A DNA stretch of 64,000 nucleotides from Klebsiella sp. RIT-PI-d (lineage in GTDB: Bacteria; Pseudomonadota; Gammaproteobacteria; Enterobacterales; Enterobacteriaceae). The position numbers were made by a program, and so were the translations under genes. Shown in pieces: positions 55,078 to 64,000 of the stretch. A model generated the notes under the pieces. The model had not been told where the DNA came from. It was given only the letters and a program-made list of their open reading frames with translations, and searched no databases. How positions within the stretch are numbered: the first letter of the stretch is position 1; the number at the start of each line of letters is the position of its first letter. Location of the stretch: positions 287,487 to 351,486 of the forward strand of contig NZ_LGIT01000017.1 in NCBI RefSeq assembly GCF_001187865.1, in the 5' to 3' direction.

Positions 55078-55264
55078 AATCGCTCACCAGTAAGTTTGCG
55101 GCTGCATACGCCGCCTTTTCTCTGACCGACTCTGAAAGGGCATCATCCGCAGCCATTTCATTGAGTACTTTAAGTACGCAACCCAGCGCATCCGGAATAT
55201 ACCCTAAATCTCCGCTGGCGATTTGTGCATACCGCTTGCGTACTAACTCACAATATTGTTCCAC
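55064..55264 (-). CDS. yaeP: UPF0253 protein YaeP
   Basis: A 66-residue protein of unknown function. The start is GTG at 55264 placed 5 bases after a perfect AGGAGG; a TTG at 55279 in the same frame lies upstream of that site and is rejected. The sequence ([18 protein letters not shown]...[10 protein letters not shown]) matches E. coli YaeP in length. It is largely helical. Overlap with rof suggests a shared role around Rho control, which is inference only. Confidence 0.9.
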   Translation of the reverse strand: MEQYCELVRKRYAQIASGDLGYIPDALGCVLKVLNEMAADDALSESVREKAAYAAANLLVSDYVNE

Positions 55265-55460
55265 ATTCCCTCCTGTCAATGCTCCGACTTCACCGTGGAT
55301 GTAAGTTTAAGCCTACGAAGATAAACCTTGTTTAGCAAGGCAACTGTACCATAACCCACTGCGTCATTTCACCACGATGAAAATAGGTATGGCTCACATG
55401 AAACAGTCTTTTGACCACATTTTCGCTACAATAGCGGCTACATTTTGAAGGAGCAGTTTC

Positions 55461-56006
55461 ATGGCGCTGAAAGCGACAATTTATAAAGCGGTAGTTAATG
55501 TAGCCGATATGGATCGTCATCATTATCTTGATGCGACGCTTACTCTGGCTCGTCATCCTTCTGAAACGCAGGAACGTATGATGCTGCGTTTGCTGGCGTG
55601 GATTAAGTATGCCAATGAGCGTCTTCAGTTTACGCGCGGGCTGAGTGCTGAAGATGAGCCAGAAGCCTGGCTACGTAACGATCATCTCGGGATTGATTTA
55701 TGGATAGAGCTGGGCCTGCCGGACGAGCGTCGGATAAAAAAAGCCTGTAACCAGTCTGCTGAGGTTGCTTTATTTACCTATAACAGCCGCGCGGCCGATA
55801 TCTGGTGGCAGCAAAATCAGAGTAAACTGGCTACTTTTAAAAATCTGAGCATCTGGTTTCTGGATGACGCCCAGCTGGCACAATTAAGCGCTTTCGCCAC
55901 GCGGACTATGACGCTACAGGCGACGATTCAGGAGGGGACTATTTGGCTCTCAGACAGTGATAATACGCTGGAAATTCAGTTTACGCCCTGGCAGCAGCCC
56001 GCATGA
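55461..56006 (+). CDS. yaeQ: YaeQ family protein
   Basis: A 181-residue protein of the YaeQ family, whose fold is a PD-(D/E)xK nuclease variant; E. coli and Salmonella YaeQ were studied as suppressors of rfaH defects, so a role in transcription elongation was once proposed and later doubted. Start ATG at 55461 after GAAGGAG. Conserved stretches: [19 protein letters not shown] and [18 protein letters not shown]. It overlaps arfB by 4 bases (ATGA). Confidence 0.94.
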   Translation: MALKATIYKAVVNVADMDRHHYLDATLTLARHPSETQERMMLRLLAWIKYANERLQFTRGLSAEDEPEAWLRNDHLGIDLWIELGLPDERRIKKACNQSAEVALFTYNSRAADIWWQQNQSKLATFKNLSIWFLDDAQLAQLSAFATRTMTLQATIQEGTIWLSDSDNTLEIQFTPWQQPA

Positions 56007-56425
56007 TCGCTATTTCCGGCAGTATTATGCTTGGTGAAGACGAATTTACCATCACGGCTATTCGCGCCCAGGGAGCAGGCGGGCAAAACGTGAATAAAAC
56101 CTCAACAGCTATACATTTACGTTTTGACATCCGGGCCTCTACGCTGCCAGAGTATTATAAAGCGCGGCTTCTTGCCGCCAGCCATCATTTGATTACCGAT
56201 GATGGCACCATCGTCATTAAATCGCAGGAGCATCGAACCCAGGAGATGAACCGGGATGCGGCTATTGCGAGACTGGTTTCGGTGATTCAGGCGCTAACTG
56301 TCGTACAGAAAAGCCGTCGTCCGACGCGTCCGACGCGCGCATCAAAAGAGCGCAGGCTGACGTCGAAATCGCAAAAATCGTCGGTAAAAGCACTGCGCGG
56401 AAAAGTCAGGCGTTCACCGGAGTAG
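56003..56425 (+). CDS. arfB: Alternative ribosome-rescue factor ArfB
   Basis: Peptidyl-tRNA hydrolase (formerly YaeJ) that frees ribosomes stalled without a stop codon. It has 140 residues. The catalytic GGQ is at residues 26-28 ([18 protein letters not shown]). The C-terminal tail (about 105-140) is strongly basic ([23 protein letters not shown]), as needed to enter the empty mRNA channel. Residues 5-12 differ from E. coli (SGSIMLGED). Coupled to yaeQ; nlpE follows after 32 bases. Confidence 0.97.
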   Translation: MIAISGSIMLGEDEFTITAIRAQGAGGQNVNKTSTAIHLRFDIRASTLPEYYKARLLAASHHLITDDGTIVIKSQEHRTQEMNRDAAIARLVSVIQALTVVQKSRRPTRPTRASKERRLTSKSQKSSVKALRGKVRRSPE

Positions 56426-56457
56426 GAACGCCCGCATAAAAGTATAAGGAAAAGAAG

Positions 56458-57135
56458 GTGAAAAAAGCGATATTCGCAGCTGTTGCAGCCTGGACCCTGG
56501 TGAGTCTGATTGGCTGTAACCATCGTTCTAATGTTGACTCACTGCAACCTGTTCAGGCCGAATTAAAACCGATGCAGCAAAGCTGGCGTGGCATATTGCC
56601 CTGTGCCGACTGCGAAGGCATTGAAACTTCTCTGTTTCTGGAGAAGGACGGAAGCTGGGTGATGAATCTTCATTACCTGGGAACAGCAGACAAAAATGCC
56701 TCATTTGCTACCTACGGTACCTGGGCGCGGACCGCCGATAAACTGGTTTTGACCGACGCGCAGGGTGAGAAGTCGTATTATCATGTCAAAGGCAATGCGC
56801 TGGAAATGCTCGACAGTGAAGGTCAGCCGGTAGCATCGCAGTTTAATCGTACGCTCACACCGGTGACGGCCAGTTTGCCGGTCACGCCAATGGCGATGCG
56901 CGGAATGTACAGCGCCGGTCAATTTACCGACTGCTCCACCGGTCAACGTCTTGCGGTAGTGCCGAATACACAACTGGAGCATGATTATTCCGCGACGGGT
57001 GTTACCGGCAACAGACCACTGCTGTTGACGATGGATGCGCACTATACGATGCAGGTCAAAAGCGGCAACGAGATAAAAGCGATCGCCGCGGACAAGGCGA
57101 TTGCGTTTAGCACCAATGAAAAGTGTGGCGATTAA
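56458..57135 (+). CDS. nlpE: Outer-membrane lipoprotein NlpE (CutF)
   Basis: Lipoprotein that activates the Cpx envelope stress pathway when lipoprotein sorting or surface adhesion is disturbed. It starts with GTG at 56458 after AAGGAAAAG. It has 225 residues against 236 in E. coli. The signal peptide ends in a lipobox SLIGC (Cys20). The N-terminal lipocalin-like domain keeps PCADCEGIETSLFLEKDG with its CxxC. The C-terminal OB-like domain is shorter and diverged but keeps a cysteine pair (TDCSTGQR and EKCGD), so the long-range disulfide may still form. Confidence 0.93.
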   Translation: MKKAIFAAVAAWTLVSLIGCNHRSNVDSLQPVQAELKPMQQSWRGILPCADCEGIETSLFLEKDGSWVMNLHYLGTADKNASFATYGTWARTADKLVLTDAQGEKSYYHVKGNALEMLDSEGQPVASQFNRTLTPVTASLPVTPMAMRGMYSAGQFTDCSTGQRLAVVPNTQLEHDYSATGVTGNRPLLLTMDAHYTMQVKSGNEIKAIAADKAIAFSTNEKCGD

Positions 57136-57210
57136 GCCTTCTCAGGTGAACCTGCGATAGCGTCGTACTTATTTTGTGGGACTACGCGAAAGCGCTGCCC
57201 GAGGTAGATA

Positions 57211-57238
57211 AAAAAAGGCCCTGAAATCAGGGCCTTTT
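57211..57238. terminator. Bidirectional terminator between nlpE and proS
   Basis: GGCCCTG (57217-57223), loop AAAT, CAGGGCC (57228-57234), flanked by six A on the left and TTTT on the right. It can serve nlpE on the plus strand and proS on the minus strand (proS stop at 57246). Confidence 0.92.
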
Positions 57239-57245
57239 CTGGTAA

Positions 57246-58964
57246 TTAACCTTTAATCTGTTTTACCAGATAATCAACAATGTCGCCGGTTTTAATCAGC
57301 TGTTTTTCACCGTTACGACGATACTTATATTCAATATCGTCGTTATCAAGGTTGCGATCGCCCAGTACGATGGTGTGCGGGATACCGATAAGCTCCATAT
57401 CCGCAAACATCACGCCAGGGCGCTCTTTACGATCGTCCATCAGGACGTCAATGCCGTGTGAGCGCAGTTCGGCATACAGTTTTTCAGCCAGTTCCTGAAT
57501 GCGGAAAGACTTGTGCATGTTCATCGGCAGAATAGCCACCTGGAACGGCGCAATAGCATCTGGCCAGACAATGCCGCGATCGTCAAAATTCTGCTCAATC
57601 GCCGCTGCAACGACGCGGGTCACCCCAATACCATAGCAGCCCATCGTCAGCGTCTGGTTACGGCCATCTTCGCCCTGAACAGAGGCTTTCAGCGCTTCGG
57701 AATATTTGGTTCCCAGCTGGAAGATATGCCCGACTTCGATACCGCGTTTGATCAGCAGCGTACCCTGACCATCCGGGCTGGCGTCGCCTGCAACCACGTT
57801 GCGCAGATCGGCAACGGTCGGCGTTGCGACATCGCGATCCCAGTTGATGCCAAAATAGTGCTTACCATCAATGTTAGCGCCTGCAGCAAAATCGCTCATT
57901 GCCGCCACGGTACGGTCGATGACTACCGGGATCGGCATATTGACCGGCCCCAGAGACCCCGGACCTGCCTGAACGACAGCACGGATCTCATCTTCCGTGG
58001 CGAACGTCAGCGGGCTGGCAACCTGCGGCAGTTTTTCTGCTTTGACTTCGTTCAGTTCATGATCGCCACGTACCAGTAACGCGATCAGCGGAGCGCTGCT
58101 ACCTTCAACCGCTTTCACCAGCAGGGTTTTAACGGTTTTCTCAATCGGTAAAGCAAATTGCTCAACCAGCTCGGCGATCGTTTTAGCGTTTGGCGTATCG
58201 ACGAGGGTCATTTCCTGAGTCGCAGCCGCCCGCGGCGCTTTCGGCGCTACGGCTTCGGCCAGTTCGATATTGGCTGCATAATCAGAGGTATCAGAGAAGA
58301 CGATATCATCTTCGCCGCTCTGCGCCAGCACCTGGAACTCATGAGATGCACTGCCGCCAATCGAGCCGGTATCAGCCTGAACCGGACGGAACTCAAGCCC
58401 GATGCGGGTAAAGATTTTGCTGTAGGCCGCATACATTGCGTCGTAAGTTTCCTGCAGAGAGTCCTGAGAAGTATGGAAAGAATAAGCATCTTTCATCAGG
58501 AATTCGCGGGAACGCATTACGCCAAAACGCGGACGGACTTCATCACGAAATTTGGTCTGGATTTGGTAAAAGTTCAGCGGTAGCTGTTTGTAAGAGCTTA
58601 GCTCGTTACGGATCAGATCGGTGATCACTTCCTCATGCGTTGGGCCAAGGACGAACGAACGCTCGCCACGATCGGCGATGCGCAGCAGTTCCGGGCCATA
58701 TTGCTCCCAACGACCGCTCTCCAGCCACAGTTCAGCAGGTTGAACCACCGGCATTAACACCTCGATCGCACCGGCATTGTTCATCTCTTCACGCACGATG
58801 TTTTCGACTTTTTTCAGGACGCGCACGCCGGTCGGCAGCCAGGTATATAACCCGGAGGCCAGCTTGCGGATCATCCCGGCGCGCAGCATCAGCTGGTGGC
58901 TGATGACCTCGGCGTCGGCAGGTGTCTCCTTCAGTGTGGAGAGCAGATATTGGCTAGTACGCAT
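57246..58964 (-). CDS. proS: Prolyl-tRNA synthetase
   Basis: Class II aminoacyl-tRNA synthetase of the bacterial type with an editing insertion. The ATG at 58964 ([20 protein letters not shown]) gives 572 residues as in E. coli; an in-frame ATG 39 bases upstream is not supported. Motif 2 region [25 protein letters not shown] and motif 3 [17 protein letters not shown] flank the INS editing domain (about 224-407) that removes misacylated Ala. A 111-base gap separates it from trmO. Confidence 0.98.
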   Translation of the reverse strand: MRTSQYLLSTLKETPADAEVISHQLMLRAGMIRKLASGLYTWLPTGVRVLKKVENIVREEMNNAGAIEVLMPVVQPAELWLESGRWEQYGPELLRIADRGERSFVLGPTHEEVITDLIRNELSSYKQLPLNFYQIQTKFRDEVRPRFGVMRSREFLMKDAYSFHTSQDSLQETYDAMYAAYSKIFTRIGLEFRPVQADTGSIGGSASHEFQVLAQSGEDDIVFSDTSDYAANIELAEAVAPKAPRAAATQEMTLVDTPNAKTIAELVEQFALPIEKTVKTLLVKAVEGSSAPLIALLVRGDHELNEVKAEKLPQVASPLTFATEDEIRAVVQAGPGSLGPVNMPIPVVIDRTVAAMSDFAAGANIDGKHYFGINWDRDVATPTVADLRNVVAGDASPDGQGTLLIKRGIEVGHIFQLGTKYSEALKASVQGEDGRNQTLTMGCYGIGVTRVVAAAIEQNFDDRGIVWPDAIAPFQVAILPMNMHKSFRIQELAEKLYAELRSHGIDVLMDDRKERPGVMFADMELIGIPHTIVLGDRNLDNDDIEYKYRRNGEKQLIKTGDIVDYLVKQIKG

Positions 58965-59075
58965 GTTATTACGATTCCATTTGGACGTTCGGAGCAGGCT
59001 CAATGCGAGCCTGATGCAAAAAAAGTGGTTTAGTTTACCAGTGTGCCGGGGATGCCAAAAGAGAGAGTGATAAAA

Positions 59076-59783
59076 TTAGCGCGCTTCGAGAGCAAAGACT
59101 TCGAATCCGGCGTCGTTGACGCGCCAGCGTACGTTAAAATCCTCAAGCCAGACGGCGTAGGTTTTACCTGTCTCTTCTTCCTTACGATAGGCGGGGCGCG
59201 GATCCTGCGCCAGCACCTCGGTAATAAACGTTTTGAAATGCGGATACTGTTGTTGCAGCGCACGCAACTGTTGTTCGACATCAGGCGTAAATGTTACGGC
59301 CATATCAGCCTGGGGCGGCAGCTGCGCATAACCTGCGCGAGCATCAGGCAGCGATTCGGCAAAGGGAAGATAAGGCTTGATATCAATGACTGGCGTACCA
59401 TCAACCAGATCCAGCCCGCCCAGTTGTAGGATCACCTGCTCTTTATGGCAGCGGATCCTTTTCAGCTCAACCAGGGAGATGCCGACAGGATTCGGGCGAA
59501 AGGTCGAGCGGGTAGCGAAAACGCCTGTTCGCGCATTCCCACCCAGCCGAGGAGGGCGCACAGTGGGCCGCCAGCCGCCTTCCATTGTCTGATGAAAGAC
59601 GAAAACAATCCATAAATGGCTAAAGTTTTCCAGACCACGTACCGCTTCCGCCTGATTATAAGGCGAAAGTAAATGCAGTTCGCCGCCCGCGCTTTTTACC
59701 AGCCCCGGCTGGCGCGGTACGGCAAACTTTTCTTTATAAGGTGAGCGGATAACGCCTATCTGCTCAAACTCAAATGCACTCAT
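59076..59783 (-). CDS. trmO: tRNA (N6-threonylcarbamoyladenosine(37)-N6)-methyltransferase TrmO
   Basis: SAM-dependent enzyme (formerly YaeB/TsaA) that methylates t6A37 of tRNA(Thr). It has 235 residues as in E. coli, with the unusual single-sheeted beta-barrel SAM fold: IGVIRSPYKEKFAVPRQPG, ATRSTFRPNPVGISLVEL and DGTPVIDIKPYLPFAES are the family blocks. It overlaps rcsF by 4 bases on the minus strand. Confidence 0.96.
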   Translation of the reverse strand: MSAFEFEQIGVIRSPYKEKFAVPRQPGLVKSAGGELHLLSPYNQAEAVRGLENFSHLWIVFVFHQTMEGGWRPTVRPPRLGGNARTGVFATRSTFRPNPVGISLVELKRIRCHKEQVILQLGGLDLVDGTPVIDIKPYLPFAESLPDARAGYAQLPPQADMAVTFTPDVEQQLRALQQQYPHFKTFITEVLAQDPRPAYRKEEETGKTYAVWLEDFNVRWRVNDAGFEVFALEAR

Positions 59784-60184
59784 TTATTCGAAACGTTAAG
59801 TGCAGAACCGACGCAAACGGCCTGACGATAGCAGCCCGGTGTGCCGCTGGTCACTTCACAGCTGTGCAGTAAGACGGCATTTGCGCGCATCTTAGAGGCA
59901 TTGATCTGCATACGCTTGCGTGCAGTGGGAATATTCGGTGGTGAGTCCTGATTCGATGCCTGGCAGGAATCCCCTGAAACTTCGCCTAAATCACGGAATG
60001 GTTTACCCACCAGTGCTTCTGCATCGGTGTAGATTTTTACCGGCGCGCTATACGCTACTTTAGGTTTTGCGGGGGCCGCTTTTGGCGGGACTTCGGTGCT
60101 TTTGACAGGTTCGACGGGAGATCTGCTTAACATGGAGCAGCCGCTGAGCATAAGTGCGACTAAACAGATCGGTAAAGCACGCAT
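59780..60184 (-). CDS. rcsF: Outer-membrane lipoprotein RcsF, Rcs stress sensor
   Basis: Surface-threaded lipoprotein that senses lipopolysaccharide and peptidoglycan damage and relieves IgaA inhibition of Rcs phosphorelay; it is loaded by BamA, also encoded here. It has 134 residues. Lipobox MLSGC (Cys16), a Pro/Lys-rich linker (about 22-50), then the folded domain with four cysteines (DSCQASN, HSCEVTS, PGCYRQAVC) forming the two nonconsecutive disulfides. Start ATG at 60184. Confidence 0.97.
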   Translation of the reverse strand: MRALPICLVALMLSGCSMLSRSPVEPVKSTEVPPKAAPAKPKVAYSAPVKIYTDAEALVGKPFRDLGEVSGDSCQASNQDSPPNIPTARKRMQINASKMRANAVLLHSCEVTSGTPGCYRQAVCVGSALNVSNK

Positions 60185-60247
60185 AATATTTCCTCAATGA
60201 ATAACAGGGTAGTGAGCTATTGAATCAGGTGCTTGCATAAATGACAA

Positions 60248-60265
60248 GACGGGCATGAGCCCGTC
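60248..60265 (-). terminator. Terminator of the metNIQ operon
   Basis: GACGGGC/GCCCGTC 7-bp stem with a 4-base loop lies 27 bases after the metQ stop; on the minus strand it is followed by TTGTCATTT. Confidence 0.75.
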
Positions 60266-60291
60266 CTGAATGATATTACAGAGAGAAAAGA

Positions 60292-61107
60292 TTACCAGCC
60301 TTTAACAGCACCGCCGTTAAACACTTTGTTGGCTTCCTGATAAACTTCATCCGATTGATAAGCCTGAACAAACTTTTTCACGTTCTCCGCATCTTTATTG
60401 TCTTCACGAGTGACGATCAGGTTTACATACGGGGAATCTTTATCTTCAACGAAAATGCCATCTTTAGCCGGAGTCAGCCCAATCTGGCTGGCATAAGTGG
60501 TGTTAATCACCGCCAGAGCGATTTGCGCGTCGTCCAGTGAACGCGGCAGCTGCGGCGCTTCCAGCTCAACCAGCTTCAGGTTTTTCGGATTTTCCGTAAC
60601 ATCAAGCACGGTCGGCAGTAGGCCAACACCGTCTTTTAATGTGATCAGACCCTGTTTTTGCAGCAGCAGTAATGCACGACCCAGGTTGGTAGGATCGTTA
60701 GGAATAGCGACCTGAGAGCCATTCTGGAGTTCATCGACAGACTTGATCTTTTTAGAGTAGCCGGCCATCGGATAGACGAACGTATTACCAGCAACAGCCA
60801 GTTTATAACCGCGATCCTTGATTTGCTGATCCATGTAAGGCTTATGCTGGAACGCATTAGCATCAATATCGCCTTTGCTTAATGCTTCATTTGGCAGAAC
60901 GTAATCATTAAACGTCACCAGTTCGACATCCAGCCCGTATTTTTCTTTAGCTACTTTTTGCGCAACTTCTGCAACTTGCTGTTCAGCACCAACAATAACG
61001 CCGACTTTAATATGGTTAGGATCTTTTTCATCCTGACCACAGCCTGCCAGCGCCAGGGAACCAATTAACGCACCGACTGCCGCAAAGGTTTTAAATTTAA
61101 AGGTCAT
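60292..61107 (-). CDS. metQ: Methionine-binding lipoprotein MetQ
   Basis: Binding lipoprotein of the MetNIQ D/L-methionine ABC importer, anchored in the inner membrane. It has 271 residues as in E. coli. Lipobox ALAGC with Cys23. NlpA/MetQ family body (HIKVGVIVGAEQQVAEVAQ; DANAFQHKPYMDQQ; AIPNDPTNLGRALLLLQ). Last gene of metN-metI-metQ, 37 bases after metI. Confidence 0.97.
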   Translation of the reverse strand: MTFKFKTFAAVGALIGSLALAGCGQDEKDPNHIKVGVIVGAEQQVAEVAQKVAKEKYGLDVELVTFNDYVLPNEALSKGDIDANAFQHKPYMDQQIKDRGYKLAVAGNTFVYPMAGYSKKIKSVDELQNGSQVAIPNDPTNLGRALLLLQKQGLITLKDGVGLLPTVLDVTENPKNLKLVELEAPQLPRSLDDAQIALAVINTTYASQIGLTPAKDGIFVEDKDSPYVNLIVTREDNKDAENVKKFVQAYQSDEVYQEANKVFNGGAVKGW

Positions 61108-61144
61108 ACTCTTTCCTTACTTAGCGTATTAGTGTTGTGTGATG

Positions 61145-61798
61145 CTATTTGTGAGTGACAGCCCGGACGATACGATCGCCTGAGAACTGAATCAAATAAA
61201 CCAGAACCACGAGTAATACCAGCACCGTATTCATTACCGTTGCGTTATACCCGATGTAGCCATATTGATAGCCAATCTGACCCAGCCCGCCGGCACCGAC
61301 GGCACCGCCCATCGCCGAATAGCCGACCAGCGTAATAAGCGTAATCGTCGCTGCATTAACTAAACCCGGCAGCGCTTCAGGCAGAAGAACTTTACGCACG
61401 ATTTGCATCGGCGTAGCGCCCATTGCGCGAGATGCTTCAATCAGTCCCGCCGGGATCTCAAGCAGCGCGTTTTCAACCATACGGGCAATAAACGGTGCGG
61501 CACCGACGGTAAGAGGAACAATTGCCGCCTGTAAGCCGATAGACGTACCGACAATCACGCGCGTAAAAGGGATCATCCACACCAGTAAGATAATGAACGG
61601 GATAGAACGGAAGATGTTTACCAGCGCAGATAGCATACGGTACAACTTCGCGTTTTCAATAATTTGGCCTGGACGGGTAACATATAAGAGAACGCCTACT
61701 GGTAAACCAATGACGAATCCAAAAAAGCCCGATACAAACGTCATCGCCAGCGTCTCCCAGACGCCGCGCAACAGCAACCACATCATTGGCTCAGACAT
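61145..61798 (-). CDS. metI: Methionine ABC transporter permease MetI
   Basis: Five-helix permease of MetNIQ, 217 residues. The EAA loop contacting MetN is [29 protein letters not shown] in the family (visible at about 130-158). It starts inside the end of metN (8-base overlap), so translation is coupled. Confidence 0.97.
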   Translation of the reverse strand: MSEPMMWLLLRGVWETLAMTFVSGFFGFVIGLPVGVLLYVTRPGQIIENAKLYRMLSALVNIFRSIPFIILLVWMIPFTRVIVGTSIGLQAAIVPLTVGAAPFIARMVENALLEIPAGLIEASRAMGATPMQIVRKVLLPEALPGLVNAATITLITLVGYSAMGGAVGAGGLGQIGYQYGYIGYNATVMNTVLVLLVVLVYLIQFSGDRIVRAVTHK

Positions 61799-62822
61799 AA
61801 CCCAGTACCTCTACTTTTACATGGTGTTCCTGCAGCCAGGCGATGGCGGCTTGTGTATCGTGCTGCGCACCATGCATTTCGGTCAGCATGATGCCGAACT
61901 TAACGCCACCGGCATAGTCCATCTGTGCGCTGATAATGTTGTTGTTAACGTTGAAACGGCGAGCGGTTTCCGACAGCAGCGGTGCATCGACCGACTGGCC
62001 GGTAAATTCCATGCGTAGCATCGGTACGCTGTCTTCAGTGGCATCTGCTTTCAGACGCGCCAGATAATCTTCTGGAATATCCAGATGTAGCGTGGACTGA
62101 ATAAATTGCTGCGCTAGCGGAGTTTTTGGGTGTGAGAACACCTCGCTAACTTTGTCCTGCTCAATCAGTTCACCATTGCTGATCACGGCAACACAGTCAC
62201 AGATGCGCTTTACGACATCCATTTCATGGGTGATAAGCAGGATAGTCAGCCCCAGACGACGATTGATATCTTTTAATAGTTCCAGAATAGAGCGAGTGGT
62301 CGCCGGATCAAGCGCGCTGGTGGCTTCGTCACAAAGGAGCACCTTTGGATTGCTGGCGAGCGCGCGGGCAATCGCGACACGCTGTTTTTGTCCACCGGAA
62401 AGATTGCCTGGATAACTGTCATGCTTATCGCTCAATCCTACCAGGTCGAGAAGTTCTTTAACCCGACGACTGACTTCCTCCTGCGGCGTGTTATCCAGCT
62501 CCAGCGGCAGGGCGACGTTACCAAATACGGTGCGTGAAGAGAGCAGGTTAAAGTGCTGGAAAATCATGCCAATCTGACGACGAGCTTTAGTAAGAGCAGA
62601 ATCAGAAAGCGCGGTAAGTTCCTGACCATCAACCTGCACGCTGCCCTGCGTCGGACGCTCAAGTAAATTTACGCAGCGAATAAGCGTACTTTTACCTGCA
62701 CCGGATGCACCAATAACGCCATATATCTGCCCGGCGGGCACATGCAGGCTGACATTATTTAATGCCTGAATTGTGCGGTTTCCCTGCTGGAAAACTTTAG
62801 TAATATTTGAAAGTTTAATCAT
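61791..62822 (-). CDS. metN: Methionine ABC transporter ATP-binding protein MetN
   Basis: ATPase of the methionine importer, 343 residues from the ATG at 62822 ([20 protein letters not shown]); a longer in-frame start passes through the promoter. Walker [10 protein letters not shown] (38-46), signature LSGGQKQR, Walker [13 protein letters not shown], switch His in [10 protein letters not shown]-terminal ACT-like C2 domain (about 265-343) binds methionine and inhibits transport when the cell is replete. First gene of metNIQ with MetJ sites in its promoter. Confidence 0.97.
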   Translation of the reverse strand: MIKLSNITKVFQQGNRTIQALNNVSLHVPAGQIYGVIGASGAGKSTLIRCVNLLERPTQGSVQVDGQELTALSDSALTKARRQIGMIFQHFNLLSSRTVFGNVALPLELDNTPQEEVSRRVKELLDLVGLSDKHDSYPGNLSGGQKQRVAIARALASNPKVLLCDEATSALDPATTRSILELLKDINRRLGLTILLITHEMDVVKRICDCVAVISNGELIEQDKVSEVFSHPKTPLAQQFIQSTLHLDIPEDYLARLKADATEDSVPMLRMEFTGQSVDAPLLSETARRFNVNNNIISAQMDYAGGVKFGIMLTEMHGAQHDTQAAIAWLQEHHVKVEVLGYV

Positions 62823-62901
62823 TAGAGTATTTGTTATCGCTCTGGTGTTAGTCGCGGCATTTTCTTCCGCCATAGACGAAAAATGACTGCCAATCCGATG
62901 G

Positions 62902-62930
62902 ATGTTAAGGCATCCAGATGGCTAAATCAA
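62902..62930 (-). promoter_or_regulatory. metN promoter with MetJ boxes in the spacer
   Basis: On the minus strand TTGATT (62930-62925), 17 bases, TAACAT (62907-62902). The spacer contains two adjacent 8-mers, AGATGGCT and AGGCATCC as read on the plus strand (62908-62923), matching the met box AGACGTCT at 6 and 5 of 8 positions. Adjacent 8-base repeats are the way MetJ-SAM dimers bind, so repression by methionine abundance is expected. Confidence 0.65.
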
Positions 62931-62952
62931 TCTGGCTTTCTATTTTGAGCGC

Positions 62953-62980
62953 TTTAATGGTTGTTGAAACATGCGATACT
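62953..62980 (+). promoter_or_regulatory. Candidate gmhB promoter
   Basis: TTTAAT (62953-62958), 16-base spacer, GATACT (62975-62980). Expected start near 62987, about 25 bases before the GTG start of gmhB. Divergent from the metN promoter with about 20 bases between -35 boxes. Confidence 0.5.
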
Positions 62981-63011
62981 AGAGCCAAACACCTTTCACA
63001 GGAGCAATGCG

Positions 63012-63572
63012 GTGGCAAAATCAGTACCGGCTATTTTTCTTGATCGTGATGGCACTATTAATGTCGATCACGGTTATGTACACGAAATTGATGCGTTTGA
63101 ATTTATCGATGGCGCAATTGACGCCATGCGTGAATTAAAAGAGATGGGCTATGCGCTGGTGCTGGTCACCAACCAGTCTGGCATTGCGCGCGGTAAGTTT
63201 ACTGAAGAACAATTCGAGACTTTGACAGAATGGATGGACTGGTCGCTGGCAGACCGTGACGTGGATTTAGATGGTATCTACTATTGTCCTCATCATCCAC
63301 AGGGAAGCGTGGAGGCATTTCGTCAAACCTGCGATTGTCGCAAACCTCATCCCGGCATGCTGCTTACGGCAAAAAACGATTTAAACATCGATATGGCTGC
63401 TTCTTATATGGTTGGCGATAAAGTCGATGATATGCAAGCGGCTGTGGCAGCAGGCGTGGGTACAAAAGTTCTGGTGCGAACCGGCAAACCTGTCACAGAA
63501 GAGGGTGAAAAAATGGCAGACTGGGTGATTAATAGCCTTGCAGATCTGCCCGGAGTCATTAAAAAGCGCTAA
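63012..63572 (+). CDS. gmhB: D-glycero-beta-D-manno-heptose 1,7-bisphosphate 7-phosphatase
   Basis: HAD-family phosphatase in ADP-heptose synthesis for the lipopolysaccharide inner core. Start is GTG at 63012, 7 bases after AGGAGC; an ATG at 62961 in frame would sit within the promoter. It has 186 residues, about five fewer at the C-terminus than E. coli. Catalytic Asp11 and Asp13 ([10 protein letters not shown]), zinc loop [10 protein letters not shown]...[10 protein letters not shown], and [10 protein letters not shown] of motif IV. It is the last protein gene before the rRNA operon. Confidence 0.96.
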   Translation: MAKSVPAIFLDRDGTINVDHGYVHEIDAFEFIDGAIDAMRELKEMGYALVLVTNQSGIARGKFTEEQFETLTEWMDWSLADRDVDLDGIYYCPHHPQGSVEAFRQTCDCRKPHPGMLLTAKNDLNIDMAASYMVGDKVDDMQAAVAAGVGTKVLVRTGKPVTEEGEKMADWVINSLADLPGVIKKR

Positions 63573-63627
63573 AAACAGGCGTTATGACTAAAAGGTGAGC
63601 GGTTGAAATAAAAATGCATTTTTCCTC

Positions 63628-63655
63628 TTGTCATTCGGCGCCAGCTCCCTATAAT
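63628..63655 (+). promoter_or_regulatory. rrn promoter P1
   Basis: TTGTCA (63628-63633), 16-base spacer, TATAAT (63650-63655), then a GCGCCTCC discriminator. This is the classic rRNA P1 layout, controlled by ppGpp/DksA and initiating nucleotide. The 50 bases upstream include an A-rich stretch (AAATAAAAATGCATTTTT) that can act as UP element. Confidence 0.92.
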
Positions 63656-63738
63656 GCGCCTCCATCGACACGGCGGATGTGAATCACTTCACACAAACAG
63701 CCGGTTCGGTTGAAGAGAAAAAATCCTGAAAATCGGGG

Positions 63739-63766
63739 TTGACTCTGAAAGAGGAAAGCGTAATAT
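63739..63766 (+). promoter_or_regulatory. rrn promoter P2
   Basis: TTGACT (63739-63744), 16-base spacer, TAATAT (63761-63766); about 110 bases downstream of P1, as in E. coli rrn operons. Confidence 0.88.
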
Positions 63767-63770
63767 ACGC

Positions 63771-63816
63771 CACCTCGCAACGGTGAGCGAAAGCCGCGTT
63801 GCACTGCTCTTTAACA
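63771..63816 (+). promoter_or_regulatory. rrn antitermination site (boxB-boxA)
   Basis: A small hairpin CACC-TCGCAAC-GGTG (63771-63785) resembles boxB, and TGCTCTTTAACA (63805-63816) is the exact boxA. NusB-S10 and associated factors load here to prevent Rho termination in rRNA. Confidence 0.88.
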
Positions 63817-63946
63817 ATTTATCAGACAATCTGTGTGGGCACTCGAAGATACGGATTCTTAAATGTCGCAAGACAAAAAAGAAATACCAAGTCTCAGAGT
63901 GAACACGTAATTCATTACGAAGTTTAATTCTTTGAGCATCAAACTT

Positions 63947-64000
63947 AAATTGAAGAGTTTGATCATGGCTCAGATTGAACGCTGGCGGCAGGCCTAACAC
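63947..64000 (+). rRNA. rrs: 16S ribosomal RNA, 5' end (cut by window edge)
   Basis: The mature 5' end AAATTGAAGAGTTTGATCA and the universal segment CATGGCTCAGATTGAACGCT are present. Fifty-four bases are inside the window. The position after gmhB corresponds to rrnH of E. coli. Confidence 0.97.

Noticed and set aside
63573..63946. A protein-coding region in the gap between gmhB and 16S rRNA
   Set aside because: The 374 bases are explained by rrn P1, P2, boxB/boxA and the rRNA leader; the minus-strand open frame over it is an artefact.

Overview
The window is a chromosomal core segment of an enterobacterium (Enterobacteriaceae, E. coli/Salmonella/Citrobacter/Enterobacter group). Nearly every gene is collinear with the E. 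coli K-12 stretch that runs from gluQ-dksA to the rrnH operon, and the proteins are E. coli-like in length and active-site positions. The genus cannot be fixed from sequence alone. The gene differences from K-12 are an added GH19 chitinase between accA and ldcC and no yaeI between yaeH and dapD. The Salmonella stf fimbrial operon is also absent from the fhuB-hemL gap. A Citrobacter- or Enterobacter-like genome is the best guess.
Layout: (1) 1-2337, minus strand: thpR-sfsA-dksA-gluQ (gluQ cut by the window edge). (2) 2411-7577: hrpB, then mrcB (PBP1b). (3) 7698-13679: Fur-type fhuACDB ferrichrome uptake operon. (4) 13805-19231: hemL, clcA, erpA, yadS, btuF, mtnN. (5) 19315-23722: dgt, the sigma-E/Cpx-controlled degP, and the autoregulator-type gene cdaR. 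(6) 23900-29018, minus strand: map, glnD, dapD, yaeH. (7) 29142-34087: rpsB with its structured leader, tsf, pyrH, frr, dxr. (8) 34148-48830: the envelope-biogenesis and lipid A super-cluster uppS-cdsA-rseP-bamA-skp-lpxD-fabZ-lpxA-lpxB-rnhB-dnaE-accA. (9) 49006-52974: secreted chitinase and lysine decarboxylase ldcC. (10) 53033-57135: yaeR, tilS, rof/yaeP, yaeQ-arfB, nlpE. (11) 57246-62822, minus strand: metNIQ, rcsF-trmO, proS. (12) 63012-64000: gmhB, then rrn promoters P1/P2, boxB/boxA and the first 54 bases of 16S rRNA.
The genes form a coherent theme. Translation (rpsB, tsf, frr, map, proS, tilS, arfB) sits beside isoprenoid and phospholipid precursor supply (dxr, uppS, cdsA, accA, fabZ), lipid A synthesis (lpxD/A/B), outer-membrane protein assembly and quality control (bamA, skp, degP, rseP), and envelope stress sensing (nlpE, rcsF). 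No prophage, IS element, CRISPR array or defence island is visible.
The observations most worth following are these: a near-consensus promoter followed about 45 bases later by a textbook intrinsic terminator in the dxr-uppS gap (a candidate small RNA or attenuator), the chitinase insertion with iterated TGAGAC motifs upstream, a PBP1b that lacks the internal ATG used for the short isoform and has a 16-residue glutamine tract, and a shortened FhuA extracellular loop.
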